Part shown: piece by piece, positions 16,373-25,125 of the stretch
Layout of the letters: each line of letters begins with the position of its first letter
Position numbering within the stretch: position 1 is the stretch's first letter
From: Oscillospiraceae bacterium
GTDB taxonomy: Bacteria; Bacillota; Clostridia; Oscillospirales; Ruminococcaceae
Assembly: GCA_017438745.1 (NCBI GenBank)
Contig: JAFRUS010000056.1
Coordinates: 1-40,218 of the forward strand
Direction: 5' to 3'
Length of the DNA: 40,218 nucleotides
Notes under the pieces: generated by a model
What the model was told of the DNA's origin: nothing
Databases searched by the model: none
The model's input: the letters and a program-made list of their open reading frames with translations, nothing else
Translations under genes and position numbers: made by a program

Positions 16373-17677
16373 ATGGTAAACTGCAGAAAAGAAACGGTAA
16401 AACTTCTGCTCAAGACTTTCAGTGAGGACAGTTACTCGAACATTCTTCTTGACAGTGTGCTTTCGTCTAATGAAATGACGCTTCAGGACAGAAAGTTCAT
16501 AACAACTCTCTACTACGGAGTACTTGAAAGAAAGCTTACGCTGGATCATATAATTTCATGTTTCAGCACCAGAAGACCGGAAAGACTTGATCCGACCGTT
16601 CTGAACATACTCAGAACAGGAATATACCAGATAAAATATATGGACAGCGTGCCGGACAATGCGGCTGTCAACGAGTCGGTAAAGCTTACAAGGAGTTTTC
16701 GTCTTTCAAGCGCTTCCGGCTTTGTCAATGCGGTGCTCAGAAACTTTCTGAGAGATCCTTCTTCCGTAAAGGAACCGAAGGATGAACTCGAAGCACTTTC
16801 AGTGCGCTATTCAGTATCACCTGAGATCATCTCCATGGTGCTTTCAGGCTACGGCAGAGAGTTTACCGAGTCATTTCTTGAACGTCTGACAGCAAAACCG
16901 CCGGTGTATATACGCTTAAACAGCCTGCTTGCTGATGAAAAGAAGTTTATGGAGGCTATGGGAAAGACCGAACCGGTGAAGTCGGACATACTGCCTGACT
17001 GCTACAGTGCTGCATCCGGTGTTCTTACACATACGGCCGCTTTCAGAAAAGGTTTTTTCCACGTCCAGGACATATCTTCCCAGCTTGCATGTGCGGCTCT
17101 CGGACCAAAACCGGGTGAAACAGTGCTTGATCTCTGTTCGGCACCGGGCGGAAAGGCTTTCACCATGGCCGAGATGATGAAGGGTGAAGGAAAGGTCATT
17201 GCCTTTGATCTTTACGGCCACAGGTCACGTCTTGTTGAGGACGGAGCGGCAAGGCTCCATCTTGAAAATGTTTCTGCTTTCACACATGACGCACTTGAAT
17301 ACGATGCTTCACTGGAAGGTGCAGACAAGGTTCTCTGTGACGTTCCGTGCTCCGGATTCGGCGTAATGGGAAAGAAGCCTGAAATAAGATACAAGCTTAC
17401 CGAAGGACTTGAAGAACTCTATGATATACAGTATAAAATCCTGTGCAACGGAGCTTCCTACTTAAGAAAAGGCGGCGAGCTCGTGTACTCCACATGTACT
17501 CTCAACCGTAACGAAAATGATGAGATCATTGACCGTTTCCTAAGAGAGCATGAGGAATACGAGGGTGTGAGCTTCCTTGAAAATGCCGGAGAACCTTTCG
17601 GCGGATACAAGGCAGTCCTCGGAGCCTCCGGTCCTGTAAGTGACGGGTTCTTTATTTCAAAGATAAGAAGGAAATGA
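16373..17677 (+). CDS. rsmB: 16S rRNA m5C967 methyltransferase
   Basis: SAM-dependent cytosine-5 methyltransferase of 16S rRNA. 434 residues. An N-terminal NusB-like RNA-binding domain (about 1-140: LQDRKFITTLYYGVLER, PDNAAVNESVKL) is followed by the Rossmann catalytic domain. Motif I is VLDLCSAPGGKAF; the two catalytic cysteines are Cys326 in DVPCSGFG and Cys375 in YSTCTL. Both are intact. The start is 2 nt after fmt, so translation is likely coupled. The C-terminal GFFISKIRRK is typical. Confidence 0.95.
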   Translation: MVNCRKETVKLLLKTFSEDSYSNILLDSVLSSNEMTLQDRKFITTLYYGVLERKLTLDHIISCFSTRRPERLDPTVLNILRTGIYQIKYMDSVPDNAAVNESVKLTRSFRLSSASGFVNAVLRNFLRDPSSVKEPKDELEALSVRYSVSPEIISMVLSGYGREFTESFLERLTAKPPVYIRLNSLLADEKKFMEAMGKTEPVKSDILPDCYSAASGVLTHTAAFRKGFFHVQDISSQLACAALGPKPGETVLDLCSAPGGKAFTMAEMMKGEGKVIAFDLYGHRSRLVEDGAARLHLENVSAFTHDALEYDASLEGADKVLCDVPCSGFGVMGKKPEIRYKLTEGLEELYDIQYKILCNGASYLRKGGELVYSTCTLNRNENDEIIDRFLREHEEYEGVSFLENAGEPFGGYKAVLGASGPVSDGFFISKIRRK

Positions 17678-17679
17678 TC

Positions 17680-18744
17680 ATGACTGACAAAACGGACATA
17701 CTTTCCTTAAGCCTTGCAGAGCTTACGGAAATGGTCACGGAACAGCTCGGCGAGAAAAAATTCCGTGCCGGCCAGATCTATGAATGGCTGCACGTAAAAA
17801 AGGCCGTAAGTTTCGATGAAATGACTAACTTATCAGCCAGTTTAAGACTAAAACTAAATGATACGTTTTGTATAAAACGCCTAAATATCGTCCGAAAGCT
17901 TGAATCGGCTATAGATAATACTGTAAAATATCTTTATGGACTTGATGACGGCAATATTGTCGAGTCTGTAGTAATGGAATACAGCTTCGGACTGTCGCTC
18001 TGCGTATCCACGCAGATAGGCTGTAAAATGGGCTGTGACTTCTGTGCTTCAGCTATTGCCGGATTTGTCAGAAACCTTACGGCTTCCGAGATACTTCTCC
18101 AGAAGTACGAGGCTGAGCGTGATCTCGGCAGAAAGATATCACGCGTGGTGCTCATGGGAATAGGCGAGCCGCTTGACAATTACGACAATGTTCTTAAGTT
18201 CATAAGGATCGTGACTGCACCTGAGTCAGACGGTATAAGCCAGAGGCATGTGACGCTTTCCACCTGCGGCATCGTTCCGCGCATACGCGAACTTGCTGAC
18301 GAGGAGCTTTCCGTCAATCTTGCGGTATCGCTCCACAGTCCGGATGATGTTTCACGAAGCAGGATAATGCCGGTAAACCGAAAGTATGACCTTGCATCGC
18401 TCATGTCAGCGTGCAGATACTATACTAAAAAGACAGGACGAAGGATAACTTTCGAATATGCTGTCATTGAAAATGTCAACTCTTCATCCGCTGATGCAAA
18501 AAAGCTTGCTTCACTGTTCAGCGGCATGATAAGTCATATAAATCTTATAGGTGTAAATGATGTAAAGGAGAGAGATTACTCCTCTTCCTCATCGCACGTT
18601 GAGAAGTTTAAAAACGAGCTTGTACGGCTCGGAGTAAACGCAACAGTCCGCCGTAAACTCGGTGCTGACATCGATGCGGCATGCGGACAGCTCAGACGTG
18701 AATTTGAAAGTACAAGAGGTGAGATGATTGAAAATAGCCAGTGA
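17680..18744 (+). CDS. rlmN: 23S rRNA A2503 C2-methyltransferase (radical SAM)
   Basis: Radical SAM enzyme methylating A2503 of 23S rRNA and A37 of some tRNAs. 354 residues from ATG 17680, chosen because AAGGA is 7 nt upstream; the ATG at 17674 is only 1 nt from it and overlaps rsmB. The iron-sulfur cluster motif CKMGCDFC is Cys115, Cys119 and Cys122; the methyl-carrier cysteine is Cys335 in AACGQLR. MGIGEPLDNYDNV and SLHSPDD are further signatures. With Ala rather than Cys elsewhere in the motif, nothing suggests the Cfr resistance paralogue. It overlaps the phosphatase gene by 17 nt. Confidence 0.95.
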   Translation: MTDKTDILSLSLAELTEMVTEQLGEKKFRAGQIYEWLHVKKAVSFDEMTNLSASLRLKLNDTFCIKRLNIVRKLESAIDNTVKYLYGLDDGNIVESVVMEYSFGLSLCVSTQIGCKMGCDFCASAIAGFVRNLTASEILLQKYEAERDLGRKISRVVLMGIGEPLDNYDNVLKFIRIVTAPESDGISQRHVTLSTCGIVPRIRELADEELSVNLAVSLHSPDDVSRSRIMPVNRKYDLASLMSACRYYTKKTGRRITFEYAVIENVNSSSADAKKLASLFSGMISHINLIGVNDVKERDYSSSSSHVEKFKNELVRLGVNATVRRKLGADIDAACGQLRREFESTRGEMIENSQ

Positions 18745-19468
18745 ATCGGATATTGGCTTATGCAGAAATGAAAATCAGGATATGGTAGTCTGTGAAATAA
18801 TTGATGAATCGGACGGTTCGTGCCTGATAATAGTATGTGACGGTATGGGCGGTGAAAACCACGGCAAATACGCCAGCACAGTTGCATCAGAGGTAGTAAG
18901 GAGCAAATTCATTGCCGGTTACGACAGGGCCTTTGCTTCCAAAAGCCTGAAAAATCTGCTGGTCTCAACAGTTACAGTGGCTAATTCAGTAATATTCAAC
19001 ACATCACACGCAGAGCCTGAGAAATCAGGCATGGGGTCAACCTGCGTTGCTGCATTCATAGACGCGAAGACCGACACGGTTCACATCGTAAATGTCGGCG
19101 ACAGCAGAGCTTATCTCTGCCGCGGTGATTCTCTGGAGCAGATAACCAGAGATCATTCTTTTGTACAGCTCCTCATGGATCAGGGAAAGATAACTGAGGA
19201 GGAAACGGTCAACCATCCAAAGAAGAACATGCTCATAAGGGCTGTCGGCGTGGACAGGGAGATCGAAGTGGATTATTTTGAAACTGAGCTTCAGGGAGCA
19301 AGGCTCCTCATCTGTACGGACGGTCTTCACGGCTGCTGTACCGACGAAGAGATAAAAAAAGTGCTTTCAGGCAGTGATGTGGAAACAGCAGCCAAGAAGC
19401 TTGTGGATATGGCTCTTGAAAAGGGAGGACCGGATAACATAACTCTTGCGGTTGTTGAAAACAGCTGA
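18728..19468 (+). CDS. prpC: PP2C-family Ser/Thr protein phosphatase
   Basis: Metal-dependent phosphatase that reverses the action of the adjacent PASTA kinase. 246 residues. The start is TTG at 18728, with AGAGGTG 6 nt upstream and inside the end of rlmN. Metal-binding residues: the Asp of RNENQD (18), DGMGG (Asp38), GDSRAYLC, the Asp of LICTDGL and GGPDNITLAVVE. All are present. It is cytosolic, with no membrane segment. It lies 50 nt before the first kinase gene. Confidence 0.95.
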   Translation: MKIASESDIGLCRNENQDMVVCEIIDESDGSCLIIVCDGMGGENHGKYASTVASEVVRSKFIAGYDRAFASKSLKNLLVSTVTVANSVIFNTSHAEPEKSGMGSTCVAAFIDAKTDTVHIVNVGDSRAYLCRGDSLEQITRDHSFVQLLMDQGKITEEETVNHPKKNMLIRAVGVDREIEVDYFETELQGARLLICTDGLHGCCTDEEIKKVLSGSDVETAAKKLVDMALEKGGPDNITLAVVENS

Positions 19469-19518
19469 CAGGATAATGAAATAACGGACCCTATCAGATG
19501 ATCAGGAGTGTTTGATAC

Positions 19519-21768
19519 ATGGATAAATATATTGGAAAAAAGCTTGACGGACGTTTCGACATCCAGAAGCTTATAGGATCGGGCGGCATGGCCAACGTTT
19601 ACAAGGCAAAGGATCGTCTTGATGAAAACGGAAGCATCGTTGCTGTAAAGATCCTTAAAAAAGAATATGCCGAAAACGAGGAGTTTCTCCGTCGTTTCCG
19701 TAATGAATCGCTGGCCATTGCCCAGCTGTTCCATCCTAACATTGTGAAGATAATAGATGTCGGTTTCAGAAACAACTCAGAAACCCAGTACATCGCCATG
19801 GAATACATTGAGGGGATAACCCTGAAAAAATTCATGGAGGGTGAGAACGGACTGGAATGGCAGACTGCATCACATTTTATGCTGCAGATCCTCAGAGCGA
19901 TCGGACATGCACATTCCAAGGGGATTTTTCACAGGGATATTAAGCCTCAGAACATAATGGTGCTCAAGGACGGCAACATAAAAGTCATGGACTTTGGAAT
20001 CGCCAAGTTCGCCAAGGACGAGGGACTTACCACGACTGCACAGGCCATCGGTTCGGTGCATTACATAAGTCCTGAACAGGCGCGCGGCGGCGAAACAGAC
20101 GAGCGGAGTGACATTTACTCTGCCGGTGTGGTATTCTATGAAATGCTGACCGGTATCAAGCCGTTTGACAATGAGAATCCTATCTCGGTCGCACTCATGC
20201 ATATGCAGGCAAAGGCAAAGCGTCCGTCGGATGTCAATCCGAAGGTTCCGCACGGGCTTGAAGAGATCATCATGAAAGCCATGGAAAAGGATCCGGACAA
20301 GCGCTATGCCAGCGCAGAAGAGATGATCGAAGATATTGAAAAGTTTAAGCTGAATCCGGGCAGAAATGCGCGGCGCAGCAAAGAGGAGAAAGGTAACATC
20401 ATGGAAAAAGATAAACAGACAAATGATATCAATTCAACAAGGTCGTTTAAGTCTCTGGAGTCTGACAAAGCAGCAGACAGCAGCTACAGCGACATTCCGG
20501 CCGACACATCATACGGCTATTCAGACGCACCTGTGGTCGAGGAGGAATATGTTGAAAAGAGATCACTCTTTGTTCCGATGCTCGCAGGTATCGTAATAGT
20601 AGTTATCATCATTGCAACGATCTTCCTTTCAGGACTCCTGCTCAATTACTTCGGCGGCGAATCCGACTACAAGGAATTCACAGTAAGCAACTTCGTTGGT
20701 CAGGAATATGAAAATGCCAAGAAGCTCTACAGCAAATATCTTGTTTTCGAAGTAAAGGAAACAAAGTATTCACAGATGCCGGCAAATACAATTCTTGAAC
20801 AGGATCTTGAGCCGAACTCAGTTGTAAAGCCTGGCCACAAGATCCAGGTCGTACTCAGCAAGGGACCTAAGATGATCGACGTTCCGCCGCTTGACAACGG
20901 ATTTACAGAGTCACAGGCAAAGGCTATCCTTGAAGAAAAGAGCTTCTCATCACAGACAAAGCTCGTTTACAGCGATACAGTTCAGGAAGGCTACGTAATT
21001 AAGACAGAACCTGCTGCAAACACAGCATGTAAGGAAGGTTCAACTGTTCTTATCTACATCAGCCGTGGTAAAATGACAACACAGGTTAAGCTCCCTGACA
21101 TCAACGGCAAGAAGGAAGCCGAAGCAAAGAAGATGCTCGAGGACCTCGATCTTGTAGTAAAGACAGCAACAAGAAACTCAGAAATGCCTGAAGGTACTGT
21201 AGTTGGTATGGACTTCTCACCTAACACAGTCGTTGAAACAGGTTCAACAATCACAGTATTCGTAAGTACAGGTCTTCCTGCAGTTTCAACACAGGAACTC
21301 ACTATCAACTTCCCTCAGGACGCATATGGTGTATTCGCATTCAAGGTATATGTAGACGGTACACTCAACAGCGAACACAGAGACGTTGATGCAAAGTATA
21401 CAACAAGCAAGAACATTGCCATCAGTTCATCAGGCGGCAAGAAGCTCATCACAATCATTCTTGTAAACCAGGGCAACAACAAGGAACACGAACTCGGCAA
21501 GTACAACTTCGCATTTGACGAAACAAGAACAAGACAGACTGTTTCAGAAGATATAACACTCGCATTCAAGGAAGTTGACGGTATCAAGCCAAATCAGCAG
21601 AGAGATACTGCTTCACCTTCACCATCACCGTCACCATCTCCATCTCCATCACCGTCTCCGTCACCTTCACCGTCACCATCAGCTGAACCTGAAGATTCAG
21701 AACCTGAAGAAGAACCTTCTGAAGGAAATGATGAAGGACAGGATAACGAAGAAGCCGGAGATCAGTAA
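19519..21768 (+). CDS. prkC: Ser/Thr protein kinase with PASTA domains (first copy)
   Basis: Membrane kinase that senses cell-wall fragments. 749 residues. Kinase domain about 10-275: glycine loop GSGGMANVY, Lys44 in VAVKILK, HRDIKPQN with Asp140, DFG at 158, SPEQA. A charged juxtamembrane stretch follows, then one membrane helix about 352-378. Outside: three PASTA repeats (about 384-453, 454-521, 523-590), a further beta-rich domain about 592-690 that is not PASTA but recurs in the second kinase, and a Ser-Pro repeat tail (699-721) ending in an acidic segment. The tail is unusual for the family. Codon use outside the membrane favours ACA and TCA more than in the kinase domain. Its stop shares one base with the start of rsgA. 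Confidence 0.96.
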   Translation: MDKYIGKKLDGRFDIQKLIGSGGMANVYKAKDRLDENGSIVAVKILKKEYAENEEFLRRFRNESLAIAQLFHPNIVKIIDVGFRNNSETQYIAMEYIEGITLKKFMEGENGLEWQTASHFMLQILRAIGHAHSKGIFHRDIKPQNIMVLKDGNIKVMDFGIAKFAKDEGLTTTAQAIGSVHYISPEQARGGETDERSDIYSAGVVFYEMLTGIKPFDNENPISVALMHMQAKAKRPSDVNPKVPHGLEEIIMKAMEKDPDKRYASAEEMIEDIEKFKLNPGRNARRSKEEKGNIMEKDKQTNDINSTRSFKSLESDKAADSSYSDIPADTSYGYSDAPVVEEEYVEKRSLFVPMLAGIVIVVIIIATIFLSGLLLNYFGGESDYKEFTVSNFVGQEYENAKKLYSKYLVFEVKETKYSQMPANTILEQDLEPNSVVKPGHKIQVVLSKGPKMIDVPPLDNGFTESQAKAILEEKSFSSQTKLVYSDTVQEGYVIKTEPAANTACKEGSTVLIYISRGKMTTQVKLPDINGKKEAEAKKMLEDLDLVVKTATRNSEMPEGTVVGMDFSPNTVVETGSTITVFVSTGLPAVSTQELTINFPQDAYGVFAFKVYVDGTLNSEHRDVDAKYTTSKNIAISSSGGKKLITIILVNQGNNKEHELGKYNFAFDETRTRQTVSEDITLAFKEVDGIKPNQQRDTASPSPSPSPSPSPSPSPSPSPSPSAEPEDSEPEEEPSEGNDEGQDNEEAGDQ
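21613..21681 (+). repeat. Ser-Pro coding microsatellite in the first kinase gene
   Basis: A run of TC(A/T)CC(A/G/T) hexamers encodes eleven Ser-Pro pairs and one more Ser. Such tracts can change length by slippage in steps of one dipeptide without breaking the frame. Confidence 0.8.
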
Positions 21769-22643
21769 TGTCTTTAGATAAAACAGGACTTATAATAAAG
21801 TCCATCGGGGGACTCTATACAGTAGAGTCTCCTGATGGTATTTATGAATGTGTTGCGCGAGGAATATTCAGGAAAGAAGGCCGCAGTCCATGTGTGGGCG
21901 ACACGGTGACTTTCTCGGATGAAAAGGTTATAAAGGACATTCTCCCGCGAAGAAATCACATCATAAGACCGCCGCTTGCAAATCTGGATCAGCTCATTTT
22001 TGTAGTGTCCGTGTGTGAGCCGGCACCTAATCTGTTACTTCTTGATAAATTCATCGCCATAGCAGAGTACAAGAACATCAAGCCTGTTGTGGTGATAACA
22101 AAAGTGGATCTTGATAGATCTGACAATATCTTTTCTGTCTATACTAAAGTCGGTATCGATGTGGTCATCATAGACTATACTGACGACAGTACAGTGCAGA
22201 AACTCAAATCGATGCTTGCCGGAAAGATAAGTGCATTCACAGGCAACAGCGGAGTGGGCAAATCAACTCTTCTGAATGCCATTGACAGCACGCTTGGAAT
22301 CAAAACAGGTGAGATAAGCAAAAAACTCGGACGAGGCAGACATACCACCAGGGAGTCCCAGCTGTATAAGCTTGAGGGCGGTGGCTACATTGCTGACACT
22401 CCGGGGTTTTCGACTTTTGAGACAAACAAGTATGATATAATAAAAAAAGAGGAGCTCAGTGCATGTTTTACTGAGTTTTCAGACTTTTCAGGGAACTGTC
22501 GTTTCAGTGACTGTTCGCACACCTGCGAAAAAGGGTGCGCTGTTATTCAGGCTGTAAAGGACGGACTCATACCTGAAAGCAGACATGAGAGTTATTGTCA
22601 GATGTATGAAGAAGCTAAGGCTATTAAGGATTGGGAACTTTAG
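21768..22643 (+). CDS. rsgA: Ribosome small-subunit-dependent GTPase A
   Basis: Circularly permuted GTPase that helps late maturation of the 30S subunit. 291 residues. An N-terminal OB fold (about 1-70, GDTVTF) is followed by G motifs in permuted order: TKVDL (G4), GNSGVGKST (G1, residues 159-167), TTRESQLY (switch I), DTPGFSTF (G3). The C-terminal zinc site is C-RFSDCSH-TCEKGC. It begins on the last base of the kinase stop, so it is co-translated with it. In many Firmicutes rpe and thiN follow; here a second PASTA kinase gene follows instead. Confidence 0.96.
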   Translation: MSLDKTGLIIKSIGGLYTVESPDGIYECVARGIFRKEGRSPCVGDTVTFSDEKVIKDILPRRNHIIRPPLANLDQLIFVVSVCEPAPNLLLLDKFIAIAEYKNIKPVVVITKVDLDRSDNIFSVYTKVGIDVVIIDYTDDSTVQKLKSMLAGKISAFTGNSGVGKSTLLNAIDSTLGIKTGEISKKLGRGRHTTRESQLYKLEGGGYIADTPGFSTFETNKYDIIKKEELSACFTEFSDFSGNCRFSDCSHTCEKGCAVIQAVKDGLIPESRHESYCQMYEEAKAIKDWEL

Positions 22644-22652
22644 AAAAGCTGT

Positions 22653-22697
22653 ACAGATTCTCCTTACCGCAGCAGCAGGTGCTGCGATCAGATCTGT
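22653..22697 (+). promoter_or_regulatory. Stem-loop between rsgA and the second kinase gene
   Basis: CGCAGCA/TGCTGCG (22668-22674 and 22680-22686) forms a 7-bp stem inside an outer ACAGAT/ATCTGT pair (22653-22658, 22692-22697). No T-run follows, so it is more likely a processing site or translational element than a terminator. The kinase site AAGGAG lies further down. Confidence 0.4.
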
Positions 22698-22737
22698 GTT
22701 TGTAAAGCTTTCATAAAAGAAGGAGAAAATATAGTTT

Positions 22738-25086
22738 ATGGATAAGAATATCGGGGTTATTCTCGACGGCAGGTACGAAGTAAAAAAACGTATCGGTGTC
22801 GGCGGAATGGCTGATGTGTACAGAGCATATGACCGTCTGGAAGGACGGGATGTCGCTGTAAAGATCCTTAAAAATGAATATACAAAAAACAATGAGTTCC
22901 TGCAGAGATTCAAGAATGAATCAAAGGCAGTATCCATGCTGTCCCATCCGAACATCGTAAAGGTGCTGGATGTGGGATTCAATGATGAAATGCGATTCAT
23001 TGTTATGGAATATATTGATGGCATTACCCTGAAGGAATACATGGAGTCAAAGCCGAAGCTGGACTGGAAGGAAGCCTCACACTTTACCATCCAGATACTC
23101 CGTGCTCTGGGACATGCCCATGACAGAGGAATAATACACAGGGACATCAAACCTCAGAACATTATGATGTTCGAGGACGGAACAATAAAAGTCATGGACT
23201 TCGGCATTGCTAAGTTCACTTATGAAGTAGGCATAACCGAGACGGCACAGACCATCGGTTCGGTTCACTACATAAGTCCGGAACAGGCCGGCGGCAAGCA
23301 GACCGACGGAGCAAGCGACATCTATTCAGTAGGTATCATACTGTACGAGATGCTCACAGGTAAGAAACCGTTTGATACGGATAATCCTCTTACAGTAGCG
23401 CTCATGCAGATGAACGATGATCCGAAGATGCCGAGAAGCATTGATCCTGATGTTACAATAGGACAGCAGGAAGTAATACTCAAGGCGATGGAAAAGGATC
23501 CGGCTGACAGATATCATAATGCGCGTGAAATGATTCGTGACATTGAACGTCTGAAAAGTGATCCTGAACATGTATTCGGCTATGTTTATAAAGGCGCACC
23601 TCATCAGAAGAATTTTGAAGAGGAAGAAGAGGAAACGCCTGAGATCACAGAGACTGTTCCTGAAACAGAACCTGAGATCACTGAACCGGATCCTATGGAC
23701 TACGATCCGGAAGAGGCAACTCCGAACTACTACATTGACCGTAAACATGAAGGCGAGTTAAGAAGAAAGCGTATGGCAAGGCGAAAGGCTGAGCCTGTTA
23801 CGGAAGATCCCCCGGAGTACGAGACACCGGGCAGCGGTCTGGGCTTTAAGCTTGCAACGGTTGCAACCGTTATCGGAATGATCGCCGTAGTAGCTTGTAT
23901 AGCAGGATTTGTTTCCGGCCTTTTAGGCAAAAAGGAAGATGACAGGTTCATCATGCCGGAACTGGTACCTAAGAATTACAGCGAGATGGTAAGCCGGTAT
24001 TCCGGAGATCTTGTAATAACAATAAAAGGCGACCCGCAGTTGTCGGAATACGCAGCCGATACGATAATCGAGCAGAGTATCGAGCAGGGTTCTGAAATAG
24101 AAAAAGGCGCACAGGTATATGTCGGAATAAGCAGCGGCAAAAACCTGATACCGGACGTTACAGGACTCAATGCCACTGATGCCTGCGACAAGATCAACAA
24201 GGCAGGATTCAAGGTACTGCTCAAACCGATCTTCAACGACAAGATCGCCTATGACGATGTTATCCGTATATCGCCTGAGGCAGGCACCAGCATGGAGGTT
24301 ACCGGCGAGGTAACACTGTATGTCAGCAAGGGGGCTCCGGACGATTCACAGATAGTTCCGAATGTTGTCGGAAAGCAGAAGGACGAGGCTGAAAAGCTTC
24401 TGAAAGAAGCAGGATTCAGCGTTGAGTTTGAAGAAAAGGATGACAAGGCACCGGAAGGTGAGGTCATCAGTCAGAACTTCCCTGGCGACACACTTGTAAA
24501 CCCGAAGGAAAAGATCGTTCTTTACATCAGTACAGGAAAGCTTCCTGAGCATGATGTTACAATTGATCTTAAGTTCCCTGAAGGAGCTACAGGCGTATGT
24601 ACATTCAGAATTTATGTTGACAATGAGCAGACTGATGCCATTGAAGATATAAACATAGAAGGCTTTGAAAACTACAGCATCGATGTTACAGGTTCTGAAA
24701 AGAAGGTTGTAAAGATCGAGATCATGAACATATTCACCGGTGAGAACGAAGTTCTTGGTGAGTACAAGGTAGATTTCGAAGAAAATAAAGTTGAAGTTAT
24801 AAAGGATCACATGAAGGAAGCCCTCGAGAAGATAGGTTCACTTAATCCGGCTGAAACAACGGTTGCAGTGACAACACCTTCACCTTCTCCTTCACCGTCG
24901 GCACAGCATTCACCGACACCGGCTTCACACAGTCCTTCACCGTCTCCGTCACATTCACCTTCTCCATCACCTTCACCGTCTCCGGTACATACCGAGCCGG
25001 CTGAAGTTACAGAAGCTCCTGAAGAAACGGAACCTGAGAATGTTCCTGATGATCCGTCGGAAGAACCGGCGCCGTCAGAAGAATAA
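22738..25086 (+). CDS. Ser/Thr protein kinase with PASTA domains (second copy)
   Basis: A second, full-length PASTA kinase of 782 residues, clearly a paralogue of the first. The kinase domain is intact: GVGGMADVY, Lys42 in VAVKILK, HRDIKPQN (Asp136), DFG at 154, SPEQA. The juxtamembrane segment is longer and acidic (EEEEEETPEITE), then basic (RRKRMARRK), with one membrane helix about 372-397. Three PASTA repeats (about 404-468, 469-537, 538-601) precede the same extra beta-rich domain (about 603-690) and a Ser/Pro/His-rich tail (714-749) with an acidic end. Both copies look catalytically active, so they may divide stimuli or substrates. AAGGAG is about 12 nt before the ATG, slightly far. No phosphatase accompanies this copy. 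Confidence 0.95.
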   Translation: MDKNIGVILDGRYEVKKRIGVGGMADVYRAYDRLEGRDVAVKILKNEYTKNNEFLQRFKNESKAVSMLSHPNIVKVLDVGFNDEMRFIVMEYIDGITLKEYMESKPKLDWKEASHFTIQILRALGHAHDRGIIHRDIKPQNIMMFEDGTIKVMDFGIAKFTYEVGITETAQTIGSVHYISPEQAGGKQTDGASDIYSVGIILYEMLTGKKPFDTDNPLTVALMQMNDDPKMPRSIDPDVTIGQQEVILKAMEKDPADRYHNAREMIRDIERLKSDPEHVFGYVYKGAPHQKNFEEEEEETPEITETVPETEPEITEPDPMDYDPEEATPNYYIDRKHEGELRRKRMARRKAEPVTEDPPEYETPGSGLGFKLATVATVIGMIAVVACIAGFVSGLLGKKEDDRFIMPELVPKNYSEMVSRYSGDLVITIKGDPQLSEYAADTIIEQSIEQGSEIEKGAQVYVGISSGKNLIPDVTGLNATDACDKINKAGFKVLLKPIFNDKIAYDDVIRISPEAGTSMEVTGEVTLYVSKGAPDDSQIVPNVVGKQKDEAEKLLKEAGFSVEFEEKDDKAPEGEVISQNFPGDTLVNPKEKIVLYISTGKLPEHDVTIDLKFPEGATGVCTFRIYVDNEQTDAIEDINIEGFENYSIDVTGSEKKVVKIEIMNIFTGENEVLGEYKVDFEENKVEVIKDHMKEALEKIGSLNPAETTVAVTTPSPSPSPSAQHSPTPASHSPSPSPSHSPSPSPSPSPVHTEPAEVTEAPEETEPENVPDDPSEEPAPSEE
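24877..24984 (+). repeat. Ser-Pro coding repeat in the second kinase gene
   Basis: Degenerate TCACCG/TCTCCT hexamers encode a 36-residue Ser-Pro tract with scattered His and Ala. It is less regular than the tract in the first kinase gene, which suggests an older or less active array. Confidence 0.7.
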
Positions 25087-25125
25087 ATTTATGAATAGCG
25101 ATTTGAAAGGAAATTTTAGTTCAAG

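Noticed and set aside
17674..18744. Cfr-type resistance methyltransferase instead of RlmN
   Set aside because: Gene context (rsmB-rlmN-prpC), length and motif surroundings are those of the housekeeping enzyme.
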